A DNA stretch of 64,000 nt from Flavobacteriales bacterium (lineage in GTDB: Bacteria > Bacteroidota > Bacteroidia > Flavobacteriales > Flavobacteriaceae). Positions 53,864-61,894 of the stretch are shown here, piece after piece. Position 1 is the stretch's first letter. Every line of letters begins with the position of its first letter. The position numbers and the translations under genes were made by a program. The notes beneath the pieces were generated by a model that saw only the letters and a list, made by a program, of their open reading frames with translations, was not told the DNA's origin and did no database searches. The DNA is taken from contig JACJYY010000003.1 in NCBI GenBank assembly GCA_020635875.1, positions 310,001 to 374,000 of the forward strand. The letters are read 5' to 3'.

Positions 53864-54580
53864 ATGGAACCGAAGAAAAATCCTAACGTTGATCCTAAAA
53901 GGAACAGTTTTCTGTACTTTCAAATAGGTCTCGTTTCAGTGCTATTATTCACGTATTTAGCTATTGAGATGAAGACGTATGCAAAGGAAATTGAAATTTT
54001 GACATCAGCCATTGATGACGCCTTTTTAGATGAAGAAGTGCCAATGACACAGGCTTTGAATCAGCCACCACCACCGCCACCACCGCCACCACCAGCTGCT
54101 CCAGAGGTAATTAAAGTAGTTGAAAATGAGAAAGAGGTAGAGGAAACTTCAATCAAATCAACGGAGACTAAACAAGACGAAATCATCGAAGTGGCGGAAG
54201 TAGTAGAGGTTGAAGAAGAAGTGGAAGTAGATGTGCCATTTGCTGTAATCGAAGATGTCCCTATTTTCCCTGGATGTGAAAAGGTGCCTAAAGCTCAGAG
54301 AAGAGATTGTTTTCAACAAGAAATTCAAGCGCACATTAAGAAACATTTTACTTATCCAGAAATTGCTCAAGAGATGGGGATACAAGGTAGAGTAAATGTG
54401 ATGTTTACCATTGATAAAGATGGGAGTATTACTAATATTCGTCAAAGAGGACCAGATGCTAACTTAGAAAAAGAAGCGGTTCGAATTATCAAAAAGTTGC
54501 CTAAAATGACACCGGGTAAACAGAGAGGTAAACCAGTTCGTGTACCGTTTAGTGTGCCGATTACATTTAGATTGAATTAA
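53864..54580 (+). CDS. TonB-family energy-transducing protein
   Basis: The 238-aa protein has one N-terminal membrane helix (about 18-37), a run of ten prolines (about 69-78), an acidic linker rich in EVEE repeats and a TonB C-terminal domain (about 138-238) with FTYPEIAQEMGIQGRVNVMF and VRVPFSVPITFRLN. It would carry proton-motive energy to outer-membrane receptors. No exbB or exbD is adjacent. Confidence 0.9.
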   Translation: MEPKKNPNVDPKRNSFLYFQIGLVSVLLFTYLAIEMKTYAKEIEILTSAIDDAFLDEEVPMTQALNQPPPPPPPPPPAAPEVIKVVENEKEVEETSIKSTETKQDEIIEVAEVVEVEEEVEVDVPFAVIEDVPIFPGCEKVPKAQRRDCFQQEIQAHIKKHFTYPEIAQEMGIQGRVNVMFTIDKDGSITNIRQRGPDANLEKEAVRIIKKLPKMTPGKQRGKPVRVPFSVPITFRLN

Positions 54581-54599
54581 TCAAATAAGATACTTTGAA

Positions 54600-54627
54600 A
54601 AGGGTTACAATTATTGTAGCCCTTTTT
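54600..54627 (+). terminator. Terminator after the tonB-like gene
   Basis: AAGGGTTACAA and TTGTAGCCCTT (one wobble) form a stem with a TTA loop, followed by six T. Confidence 0.85.
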
Positions 54628-54645
54628 TGTTTTTTAGTAAGTTTG
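54614..54645 (+). promoter_or_regulatory. Putative promoter of remB
   Basis: TTG (54614-54616), a 21-base spacer and TAAGTTTG (54638-54645) fit the -33/-7 boxes. The -33 box lies in the terminator stem of the previous gene. The ATG of remB is 31 bases downstream. Confidence 0.5.
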
Positions 54646-54676
54646 CAATCATTAATGATTTGTTAAAAAAACCTTC

Positions 54677-56785
54677 ATGAATAAGTTTTTCGTTGCTTTT
54701 GTTCTATTGTTAGACTTGATGGTACAGGCACAAGTATCATCAAATGAGAAAATGCCAGTTTTTGAGGCTTGTGTGTCATTGCTGCAAAATGAGCAGGCAG
54801 AATGTTTCTTTTCTGAAGTGAAGAAACATGTTCATGCTAGTTTTGTGATGCCAGAGCAATTTCAGAATCCTGATTTTAGAGCGGAAATAATTACTGTTTT
54901 TGCTGTAGATGAAAAAGGAAAGTTATTGACCTTGTTTGTTGATGCGCCCTATGCAGAATTGAAAGATGAAATGGAAAGGGTTTTTGAGCTTTTTCCATTA
55001 ATACAACCTGCAACTTTTAACGGAAAGCCAACCTATTCAAAATATACCTTAAAGTTTGTGGTGCCATTTGGCGCAAAACTATTAGGTGAAGAAAGTGGAG
55101 TGTTTTCCAGTCCTGCTCCTCCTGAATCAAAATTAATTGTGGATAAGGACGGTTTCGAAAATGAATTTGAAAACATGGGTTATGTTAAGTACGAATCTCC
55201 AAAATATGAATCGGCGTATAATATTCCTTTTTCGCATAGTTTATATGCTCAATTCGACGATGAAATAAACCATATAGGGAATAATAATCATACAGCATCT
55301 AAACCGCTAACGTATAAAGAAACCAAGAAGTATTATGATCATAAATTGGCACACAAAAAAATATTAGTGGATACAAAATCTTGGTGGGGTAGGAAATTGC
55401 TTAACGAAGATTTAGTTGCCTATCAGACTGAGAACTATTGGTTTAATCTTAATTTTATCTGGGATTTGAGATTAGGGAAGGACAGACAGAGCGTAGTTCC
55501 CTATACTTTTCATAATACCAGAGGAATTCAAGCTCAAGCAGGTTTAGGAAAGAGATTAACGTTTTACACTACCATTTTTGAAAGTCAGGGGCGGTTTGCA
55601 GACTACTTTAATAATTACACGGAGCAAATTGGCACTGATCGAGGTTCCCCAATTGTGCCGGGGATAGGAATTGCTAAACCTTTTAAAACGAATTCTTTTG
55701 ATTTTCCTTCCGCAGATGCGAATGTTACTTATGCCGCTAGTGATATGATTGACGTTCAGCTGGGGTATGGTAGAAATTTTATAGGAGACGGATATCGTTC
55801 CATGTTGATTAGTGATGCGGTAAGTCCTTATCCTTATGCCAAGATTAACACGACGTTTTGGAAATTAAAATACACCAATACGTATATGGTGTTAAAAGAT
55901 GTTAGAAAGGACGTTACTTTCGAAAAGACCTATGCCACTAAATACATTGTAAATCATTATTTGAGTTATAATGTGAGTAAAAGGTGGAATGTAGGTTTTT
56001 TTGAGTCTGTAGTTTGGTCCAATAATAACCAAAGGGGATTTGATGCTAATTTCATCAATCCTGTCATCTTTTTTAGAACAGTAGAGTTTAATTCTTCAGG
56101 GCGAAGTGGTAATGCTCTAATGGGATTGACTTCGAAGTATAAAATGTCTAATAAGGTTAATGTTTATGGACAATTTTTGTTAGATGAATTTTCAATGTCT
56201 ACACTTAAGGCTCAACAAAATGATTGGAAGAGTAAATATGGGACTCAGTTGGGGGTAAAATATTATAAAGCCTTCGGTGCGGAGAATCTTTTACTTCAAG
56301 CGGAGTACAATATGGCTCGACCGTACACGTATTCGCATAGTTTACATATTACCAATTATGGTCATAATAATCAAAGTATGGCGCATATCTGGGAGACCAA
56401 CTTTAAGGAGGCGGTTTTTATAGCTCGTTATTTTAAAGGGAGATGGTCGGCAGATGCTAAGTTAAATATTGGGGTTAGAGGTTTTGATTACAATACGGCT
56501 AGTGATACCAACAATTATGGAGGGGATATTTACAAAAGCTATGAAGAAGACATCCCGTATTTTACAGGTATAAAAGTGGGTAACGGTAATAAAGCTACTG
56601 TTCTGATTGGAGATTTGACCGTTGCATATTTAGTAAATCCTACCTCTAATCTTAAGCTTTTTGGGAATCTTATGATTCGAAATTTTAGCCCTGAAACGAA
56701 TACCGCAGAAGTCTTTGAGAGTAAGACCACTTGGATTTCTTTTGGGTTGAGAAGTGATATCTTTAATTTCTATACTGATTTTTAA
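54677..56785 (+). CDS. remB: Gliding motility protein RemB
   Basis: The 702-aa protein has a signal peptide (about 1-19, ending MVQAQ), an N-terminal domain (about 26-133) resembling a TonB C-terminal domain, and a long beta-barrel-like region from about 240 (YWFNLNFIWDLRLGKD; NIGVRGFDYN). Size and location two genes after the sprA-gcvH-vanZ group match RemB of F. johnsoniae, an outer-membrane-associated protein with a role in gliding on surfaces. The name rests on that match and needs a homology search. Confidence 0.75.
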   Translation: MNKFFVAFVLLLDLMVQAQVSSNEKMPVFEACVSLLQNEQAECFFSEVKKHVHASFVMPEQFQNPDFRAEIITVFAVDEKGKLLTLFVDAPYAELKDEMERVFELFPLIQPATFNGKPTYSKYTLKFVVPFGAKLLGEESGVFSSPAPPESKLIVDKDGFENEFENMGYVKYESPKYESAYNIPFSHSLYAQFDDEINHIGNNNHTASKPLTYKETKKYYDHKLAHKKILVDTKSWWGRKLLNEDLVAYQTENYWFNLNFIWDLRLGKDRQSVVPYTFHNTRGIQAQAGLGKRLTFYTTIFESQGRFADYFNNYTEQIGTDRGSPIVPGIGIAKPFKTNSFDFPSADANVTYAASDMIDVQLGYGRNFIGDGYRSMLISDAVSPYPYAKINTTFWKLKYTNTYMVLKDVRKDVTFEKTYATKYIVNHYLSYNVSKRWNVGFFESVVWSNNNQRGFDANFINPVIFFRTVEFNSSGRSGNALMGLTSKYKMSNKVNVYGQFLLDEFSMSTLKAQQNDWKSKYGTQLGVKYYKAFGAENLLLQAEYNMARPYTYSHSLHITNYGHNNQSMAHIWETNFKEAVFIARYFKGRWSADAKLNIGVRGFDYNTASDTNNYGGDIYKSYEEDIPYFTGIKVGNGNKATVLIGDLTVAYLVNPTSNLKLFGNLMIRNFSPETNTAEVFESKTTWISFGLRSDIFNFYTDF

Positions 56786-56795
56786 AATAGGCTTG

Positions 56796-56824
56796 TTGTT
56801 TCGGTGGGTTTTAAAGTATCTTTG
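56796..56824 (+). promoter_or_regulatory. Promoter of the oxidase operon (ctaB)
   Basis: TTG (56796-56798), an 18-base spacer and TATCTTTG (56817-56824) fit both boxes well. The TTG start of ctaB is 27 bases downstream. Confidence 0.7.
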
Positions 56825-56851
56825 CCCTCAAAATTTATTATTTCATAAGAT

Positions 56852-57730
56852 TTGATAGCGACCTTCTATAGAGATTTCAGGGAGTTGACCAAGGCCAGAT
56901 TGGCCATTAGCGTGGTGTTTTCTTCTGTTTGTGGTTATCTTTTGGCGGTTTCACCTGCTTATCCGTTTAGTTGGTTAACATTAGTAATGTTAGCTATTGG
57001 AGGTTATTGTATGGTAGGTGCTTCTAATGCCTATAATCAAATCATAGAACGAGATATAGATGCAAAGATGGATCGGACTAAAAAAAGACCTATTCCATCG
57101 GGTAGAATTACACCTAAACAAGCGTTTATTTCAGCTTCTGGGTTAACTTTAATGGGGGTGGTTTTGCTGTATATGATTAACCCTCAGGCGGCCATGTTTG
57201 GAGCAATATCCATTTTTTTGTACACAAGTATATATACACCCTTAAAGACAGTTACTCCGTTATCGGTATTTGTAGGTGCTTTTCCAGGAGCCATACCCTT
57301 TATGCTAGGGTGGGTTGCTGCGACTAATGATTTTGGGATAGAGACGGGAACCTTGTTTTTGATTCAGTTTTTTTGGCAGTTTCCTCATTTCTGGGCAATA
57401 GGTTGGTTTTTGTTTGATGATTACCAAAAGGCAGGAATATTTATGTTGCCTACCCGACACAAAGACAAGAGTACTGCCATTCAAATTATTATGTATATAA
57501 TATGGTTGACCTTAGCGTCCCTTCTGCCTGCTTTGGGTATAACAGGAGGGCTGTACATTACACCCTATTCTGCCGTGATTGTAGTGTTGTTAGGTATGTG
57601 GTTGTTAAAAGAAGGTGTTACGCTGTATAAACAGAGAGATGCAATATCAGCTCGTAAATTAATGATAACAAGTGTATCCTATATATCTGTTTTACAGATT
57701 GTATATGTGATAGATAAATTTTTAAGATAA
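56852..57730 (+). CDS. ctaB: Protoheme IX farnesyltransferase (heme O synthase)
   Basis: The 292-aa UbiA-superfamily membrane enzyme adds a farnesyl group to heme B for the terminal oxidase. The first prenyl-diphosphate-binding motif is NAYNQIIERDIDAKMDRTKK and the typical FWQFPHFWAIGWFLFDDYQK follows. About eight to nine helices are predicted. The start is TTG. Two subunit III genes follow, the first one base after its stop. Confidence 0.93.
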   Translation: MIATFYRDFRELTKARLAISVVFSSVCGYLLAVSPAYPFSWLTLVMLAIGGYCMVGASNAYNQIIERDIDAKMDRTKKRPIPSGRITPKQAFISASGLTLMGVVLLYMINPQAAMFGAISIFLYTSIYTPLKTVTPLSVFVGAFPGAIPFMLGWVAATNDFGIETGTLFLIQFFWQFPHFWAIGWFLFDDYQKAGIFMLPTRHKDKSTAIQIIMYIIWLTLASLLPALGITGGLYITPYSAVIVVLLGMWLLKEGVTLYKQRDAISARKLMITSVSYISVLQIVYVIDKFLR

Positions 57731-57731
57731 A

Positions 57732-58313
57732 ATGAGTGCTACGTTTCAGGAATTTGAAGAAAAAAAGGCCAAATCCTACAAATTGATGTTGTGGTTTGCC
57801 ATGCTCAGTATGGTAATGATTTTTGGTGGATTAACCAGCGCGTATGTGGTTAGTCAGACGCGTCCAGACTGGATTAATGATTTTACCTTGCCTGTTGCTT
57901 TTACGTGGAGCACAGTGATTGTTGCTATTAGTAGTGTTACCTTTTATTTGGCTCAAAAAAGTATAGCGAATGATAGAGTATCACAAGGAACGATATATTT
58001 ATTGGCTACATTGTTATTAGGTCTTGGATTTGTATACTCACAGTTCGAAGGTTTTAATCAGGTGGTTGAGAGTGGTTATTTTTTCACAGGGAGCGAGAGT
58101 ACCGTTACTACCTCATTTTTATACCTTATAGTATTAGTTCATTTGGCTCACTTGTTTGGGGGTTTAATAGCGCTATTAATAGTGATAGTACGAAATTTAA
58201 AAAACAAATATTCCCAACACGATTATCTCGGAGTAGAGATAGCTGCGATGTTTTGGCATTTTTTAGGAATACTGTGGGGGTACTTGTTTTTGTTTTTCTA
58301 TTTCTATAAATGA
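57732..58313 (+). CDS. Heme-copper oxidase subunit III, first copy
   Basis: The 193-aa membrane protein has five helices and subunit III features (MLWFAMLSMVMIFGGLTSAY, LVHLAHLFGGLIALL, AAMFWHFLGILWGYLFLFFY). Two different subunit III proteins side by side are usual in Flavobacteriia. It belongs to the caa3-type oxidase group whose large subunits are not in the window. Confidence 0.9.
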   Translation: MSATFQEFEEKKAKSYKLMLWFAMLSMVMIFGGLTSAYVVSQTRPDWINDFTLPVAFTWSTVIVAISSVTFYLAQKSIANDRVSQGTIYLLATLLLGLGFVYSQFEGFNQVVESGYFFTGSESTVTTSFLYLIVLVHLAHLFGGLIALLIVIVRNLKNKYSQHDYLGVEIAAMFWHFLGILWGYLFLFFYFYK

Positions 58314-58358
58314 AAAAAAAAATTAAATTTGAACACTTTTTATAATTAAACACAAAAT

Positions 58359-59336
58359 ATGGCAGCAACAAATATCAGTTCAGCTACAGCAGAAGACACG
58401 TGGGGTGGGGGTAATCAACCGATGGGAGCGAGTTATGGTAAAATGATGATGTGGTTTTTCATCGTTTCTGATGCTCTAACATTTTCAGGTTTCTTAGCCG
58501 CATACGGTTTTTCGAGATTTAAATTTATTGAAACATGGCCGTTAGCCGATGAGGTGTTTAATCACTTTCCTTTTATGCATGGGGTAGACGCACCAATGTA
58601 TTATGTTGCATTGATGACTTTTATCTTGATTTTTTCATCTGTTACTATGGTGTTGGCTGTTGATGCAGGTCACCAAATGAAAAAAACAAAAGTGGCGATT
58701 TATATGTTGTTGACAATTGTAGGTGGAGCAATGTTCGTGGGTTCACAAGCATGGGAGTGGAAAAACTTTATCAAAGGTGAGTTTGGAGCAGTAGAAACTA
58801 CAGGAGGTTCAATTCTTCAATTCGTAAATAAGGAAGGAGAGCGTGTTAAATTGTCTGATTTCGCAGCACATATCCCAACTGAAAGAGTGGAACACGAGCG
58901 TAAAAATGGATTGTGGTTTGTAACAGGAGAGAGTTTGCCGTCGGTTTCTTTAGAAGAAGTAAAAGCAGGTTTTAAAGCAAATAGCGATATTTTAATTAGA
59001 ACTGAAGTAATTAATAAAGACAAAGAAAAAACAATTTTAAGTAGAGAAGAGTCTTTAAAAAGATTAGAAGATGCAACTCTAGTTGTAGAAGGAGCTAACC
59101 TGGTTCGTAACGAGTATGGTCACAAAGTATTTGCGAATTTCTTTTTCTTTATTACTGGTTTTCACGGTTTCCACGTATTTTCAGGAATCTTGATTAACAT
59201 TTTGATTTTCTTCAATGTATTATTAGGTACTTACGAGAAAAGAGGAAGTTATGAGATGGTTGAGAAAGTGGGGTTATATTGGCACTTTGTAGATTTAGTT
59301 TGGGTATTTGTATTTACATTCTTCTACCTAGTTTAA
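58359..59336 (+). CDS. Heme-copper oxidase subunit III, second copy with soluble insert
   Basis: The 325-aa protein starts with GASYGKMMMWFFIVSDALTF and ends with ITGFHGFHVFSGILINILIF and GLYWHFVDLVWVFVFTFFYL, all subunit III. A hydrophilic insert of about 110 residues (about 138-248) lies between helices and is not part of the usual fold. It follows the shorter subunit III by 45 bases. Confidence 0.9.
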   Translation: MAATNISSATAEDTWGGGNQPMGASYGKMMMWFFIVSDALTFSGFLAAYGFSRFKFIETWPLADEVFNHFPFMHGVDAPMYYVALMTFILIFSSVTMVLAVDAGHQMKKTKVAIYMLLTIVGGAMFVGSQAWEWKNFIKGEFGAVETTGGSILQFVNKEGERVKLSDFAAHIPTERVEHERKNGLWFVTGESLPSVSLEEVKAGFKANSDILIRTEVINKDKEKTILSREESLKRLEDATLVVEGANLVRNEYGHKVFANFFFFITGFHGFHVFSGILINILIFFNVLLGTYEKRGSYEMVEKVGLYWHFVDLVWVFVFTFFYLV

Positions 59337-59353
59337 TTTTTGGATATTTAGTT

Positions 59354-59704
59354 ATGGCACACGCACACGAATCAAACACAAAAAGAATTTGGACTGTATT
59401 TGGAATACTTTCCGTAATTACTATAGTAGAAGTTATTTTGGGTATCATTAAACCAGGGGCTTTATATTACAATTCAATCTTCGGTTTAAATGTATTAAAC
59501 TGGATTTTTATCTTATTGACACTTTGGAAAGCCTACTATATTGCATGGGCGTTCATGCACTTAGAAGGAGAAAAGGGAAATCTGAGATGGTCAATTGTAG
59601 CACCGGTGGTATTTTTGATTCTTTATTTGTCTTTCATTGTTTTAGTAGAAGCAACATACGTATTTGACGTATTTAACAATTCACATTACACTTGGATTTT
59701 TTAA
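59354..59704 (+). CDS. Cytochrome c oxidase subunit IV-type protein
   Basis: The 116-aa protein has three membrane helices and the caa3 subunit IV/CyoD-like pattern (HESNTKRIWTVFGILSVITI, WAFMHLEGEKGNLRWSIVAP). ATG at 59354 (MAHAHE, His-rich start) is chosen; the upstream frame overlaps subunit III. A terminator follows it. Confidence 0.88.
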   Translation: MAHAHESNTKRIWTVFGILSVITIVEVILGIIKPGALYYNSIFGLNVLNWIFILLTLWKAYYIAWAFMHLEGEKGNLRWSIVAPVVFLILYLSFIVLVEATYVFDVFNNSHYTWIF

Positions 59705-59731
59705 TTTAGTCCAATACAGATAAAGCATTAA

Positions 59732-59759
59732 AAAGACGGTTCTTTAACCGTCTTTTTTT
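59732..59759 (+). terminator. Terminator after oxidase subunit IV
   Basis: AAAGACGGT and ACCGTCTTT pair around a 6-base loop and are followed by T residues. Confidence 0.85.
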
Positions 59760-59766
59760 ATTTTTG
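59759..59766 (+). promoter_or_regulatory. Putative promoter of the Sco group
   Basis: TATTTTTG fits the -7 box and lies 21 bases before the ATG at 59788, directly after the terminator. Confidence 0.45.
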
Positions 59767-59787
59767 TACTCTCAATAATCACACGAT

Positions 59788-60429
59788 ATGAAAAAAAATA
59801 TAGTACTATTTATTCTATTTGTTCTTCCTATTGTGGCGTATTTATTTTTTGCTTCTGGAGTTAACAACTTTGTTAAGTTGCCAGTGCTGAGAGAGGAGAT
59901 TCAAGACATTCATGAGTTTCAATCATTAGACAGTATTCCTAAAACGTTAACCAATAGGATTACAGTATTAGGTTTTGTGGGTAATAAGATTTTATACAAT
60001 AAAGGAAACGCTTTCAATCTCAATCAAAAGATTTATAATAAGAATCACAAGTTTGATGATTTTCAATTTGTGATGATTGCTCCTGAAGGGACACAAGATC
60101 AAGCCAAAGCATTATTAAAAGAATTAAGTTTTTTGTCAGATGTATCCCGTTGGTATTTTGTTTTTGGTACACCAGAACAAATAACAGCATATTATGAAAA
60201 GTTAAATCTTGTAGGAGGCTTGGATGCCAATTTGGGCACACCCAATGTGTATATTGTAGATAAAAATCGAAACCTACGTGGCAGAAAAGACGATAGTGAG
60301 TATAAAGAAGGATACAATACGATTTCTGCGGCTGATTTGCATAATGAAATGAGTGATGATCTTAAAGTCGTTTTAGCGGAATATCGATTGGCTTTGAAAA
60401 AAAATAACGTAGATAAGAGGAAAATATAG
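59788..60429 (+). CDS. Sco-like thioredoxin-fold protein lacking the copper-binding cysteines
   Basis: The 213-aa protein has an N-terminal membrane anchor (about 3-23) and a body that lines up with the Sco protein encoded next: RITVLGFVGNKILYNKGNAF matches the CxxxC region, and VYIVDKNRNLRGRKDDSEY matches the C-terminal half. The CPTIC motif is replaced by NKILY and the distal His of EHSGFF is Pro in GTPNVY. It cannot bind copper in the Sco manner. It may help Sco or the oxidase as a scaffold; that is inference. Confidence 0.7.
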   Translation: MKKNIVLFILFVLPIVAYLFFASGVNNFVKLPVLREEIQDIHEFQSLDSIPKTLTNRITVLGFVGNKILYNKGNAFNLNQKIYNKNHKFDDFQFVMIAPEGTQDQAKALLKELSFLSDVSRWYFVFGTPEQITAYYEKLNLVGGLDANLGTPNVYIVDKNRNLRGRKDDSEYKEGYNTISAADLHNEMSDDLKVVLAEYRLALKKNNVDKRKI

Positions 60430-60433
60430 ACAA

Positions 60434-61060
60434 ATGAAGGGTAAATCATATATATGGATTTCGTTTATTGTTTTGGTTTTTGGAATCTGGGTGGTGCCTA
60501 AGATAGTAGATAAGTTTACCACTGACCAGCTATTTGTTTTGGGGAAGGCACCTTCGTTCAGTTTGACGGATCAAAACAACACAACTATAACTAACGAGGA
60601 TTATAAAGGTAAAGTGTATGTCGTAGAATTTTTCTTTTCTACTTGTCCTACGATTTGCCCTATTATGAACAAAAACATGAAGGAAATTCAGGATGAGTTT
60701 TATGCCTATCCCAATTTTGGTATTGCTTCCTTTACTATTAATCCTAAACATGATACACCTGAGGTCTTGCTACAGCATGCTAAAGAAGTTGGAGCTTCTC
60801 ACAGAAATTGGCATTTTTTAACAGGGGATAAGGATTATATCTACGAAATAGCCAATAAGGGTTACAATTTGTATGCAGGCGAAAATAGTGCAGTAGCAGG
60901 CGGGTTTGAACATTCCGGTTTTTTTGCTTTGGTTGACCAGGAAGGAAATATAAGATGTCGCAAAGATGAATATGGCAATCCAATCGGTTTTTATGACGGC
61001 TTAGAGCCAAAAGGTGTAAAAATGTTAAAAGAAGATTTAACCATTTTATTAAAGGAATAA
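60434..61060 (+). CDS. SCO1/SenC copper chaperone
   Basis: The 208-aa membrane-anchored thioredoxin-fold protein delivers copper to the Cu-A site of cytochrome oxidase. An N-terminal helix (about 7-21) is followed by FFFSTCPTICPIMN with Cys71 and Cys75 and by GGFEHSGFF with His160, the three copper ligands. It lies 4 bases after the ligand-free paralogue. Confidence 0.93.
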   Translation: MKGKSYIWISFIVLVFGIWVVPKIVDKFTTDQLFVLGKAPSFSLTDQNNTTITNEDYKGKVYVVEFFFSTCPTICPIMNKNMKEIQDEFYAYPNFGIASFTINPKHDTPEVLLQHAKEVGASHRNWHFLTGDKDYIYEIANKGYNLYAGENSAVAGGFEHSGFFALVDQEGNIRCRKDEYGNPIGFYDGLEPKGVKMLKEDLTILLKE

Positions 61061-61062
61061 AT

Positions 61063-61581
61063 ATGTCATTAGAAAAGAAATTAAATAAGTGGTCTATAGT
61101 CTTGTCTGTTGCCATTCCATTGGTGGTGGCTCTATTGTTTGGTGTTCGACTACCTAATGTGGAGCCGATGTCATTTTTACCTCCGATATATGCGACTATT
61201 AATGGAGTTACTGCTGTGGTGCTTATTGCCGCTTTGGTAGCCGTAAAGAATAAAAAAATCGATTGGCACGAAAAATTGATGAAATTGGCTATCGCTTTAT
61301 CAGTATCTTTTTTAGTGATGTATGTGGCCTATCACATGACATCGGATCCAACACCTTTTGGAGGAGAGGGGACGATTAAATATGTGTATTATTTTATTTT
61401 GATTTCACATATTTTACTTTCGATAGCTGTCATTCCGATGGTATTGTTCTCGTTTGTAAAGGCTTTTACTAAACAATTTCCACAACACAAAAAGTTAGCG
61501 CGAATTACCTTTCCGATATGGTTATATGTGGCGGTTACTGGGGTTTTGGTGTATTTGATGATTGCTCCGTATTATGCTTAA
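61063..61581 (+). CDS. DUF420 family membrane protein
   Basis: The 172-aa protein has four to five membrane helices and DUF420 features (LPPIYATINGVTAVVLIAAL, WHEKLMKLAIALSVSFLVMY, ISHILLSIAVIPMVLFSF). Members occur with cytochrome oxidase genes and resemble CtaG/CtaM-like assembly factors; the exact role is not known. It starts 2 bases after sco. Confidence 0.88.
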   Translation: MSLEKKLNKWSIVLSVAIPLVVALLFGVRLPNVEPMSFLPPIYATINGVTAVVLIAALVAVKNKKIDWHEKLMKLAIALSVSFLVMYVAYHMTSDPTPFGGEGTIKYVYYFILISHILLSIAVIPMVLFSFVKAFTKQFPQHKKLARITFPIWLYVAVTGVLVYLMIAPYYA

Positions 61582-61792
61582 AAAAGTATCCCTTTTAATA
61601 ATCACTTTTTTGATGCCCTATTGGTCATCAGCTCAATGCGCCATGTGTAGAGCAGCCTTGCAATCCGAAGAGTCTGGAATAAAAGCAGAAGGGATTAATA
61701 ATGGTATTAAGTATTTAATGGTAATTCCGTATGTTCTGGCAGCGATAACTGGCGTGATGATTTATCGCATGTATAAGAAAAAACAAGGATAA
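61574..61792 (+). CDS. Small membrane protein with CxxC motif
   Basis: The 72-aa protein has a signal peptide (MLKKVSLLIITFLMPYWSSA), a CAMC motif directly after the likely cleavage site, and one membrane helix (about 47-65). ATG at 61574 overlaps the DUF420 stop. Its position suggests a link to copper or oxidase assembly; this is inference. Confidence 0.7.
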   Translation: MLKKVSLLIITFLMPYWSSAQCAMCRAALQSEESGIKAEGINNGIKYLMVIPYVLAAITGVMIYRMYKKKQG

Positions 61793-61894
61793 CCTTCTTT
61801 ATTTCCCTTTTTACCGATATAACGTTAATTATATCTTATTCTAGCATACAAAGTTTTATCTTTACCCGAGATACTTTGAAAAAAACAATTGGAT

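Noticed and set aside
54056..54105. CRISPR-like or microsatellite signal in the tonB-like gene
   Set aside because: The repeated CCA/CCG triplets encode the proline run expected in TonB proteins and have no spacers.
61857..61864. TATCTTTA as the promoter of the MacB-like operon
   Set aside because: It departs from TAnnTTTG at the last base and lacks a -33 box; too weak to list.
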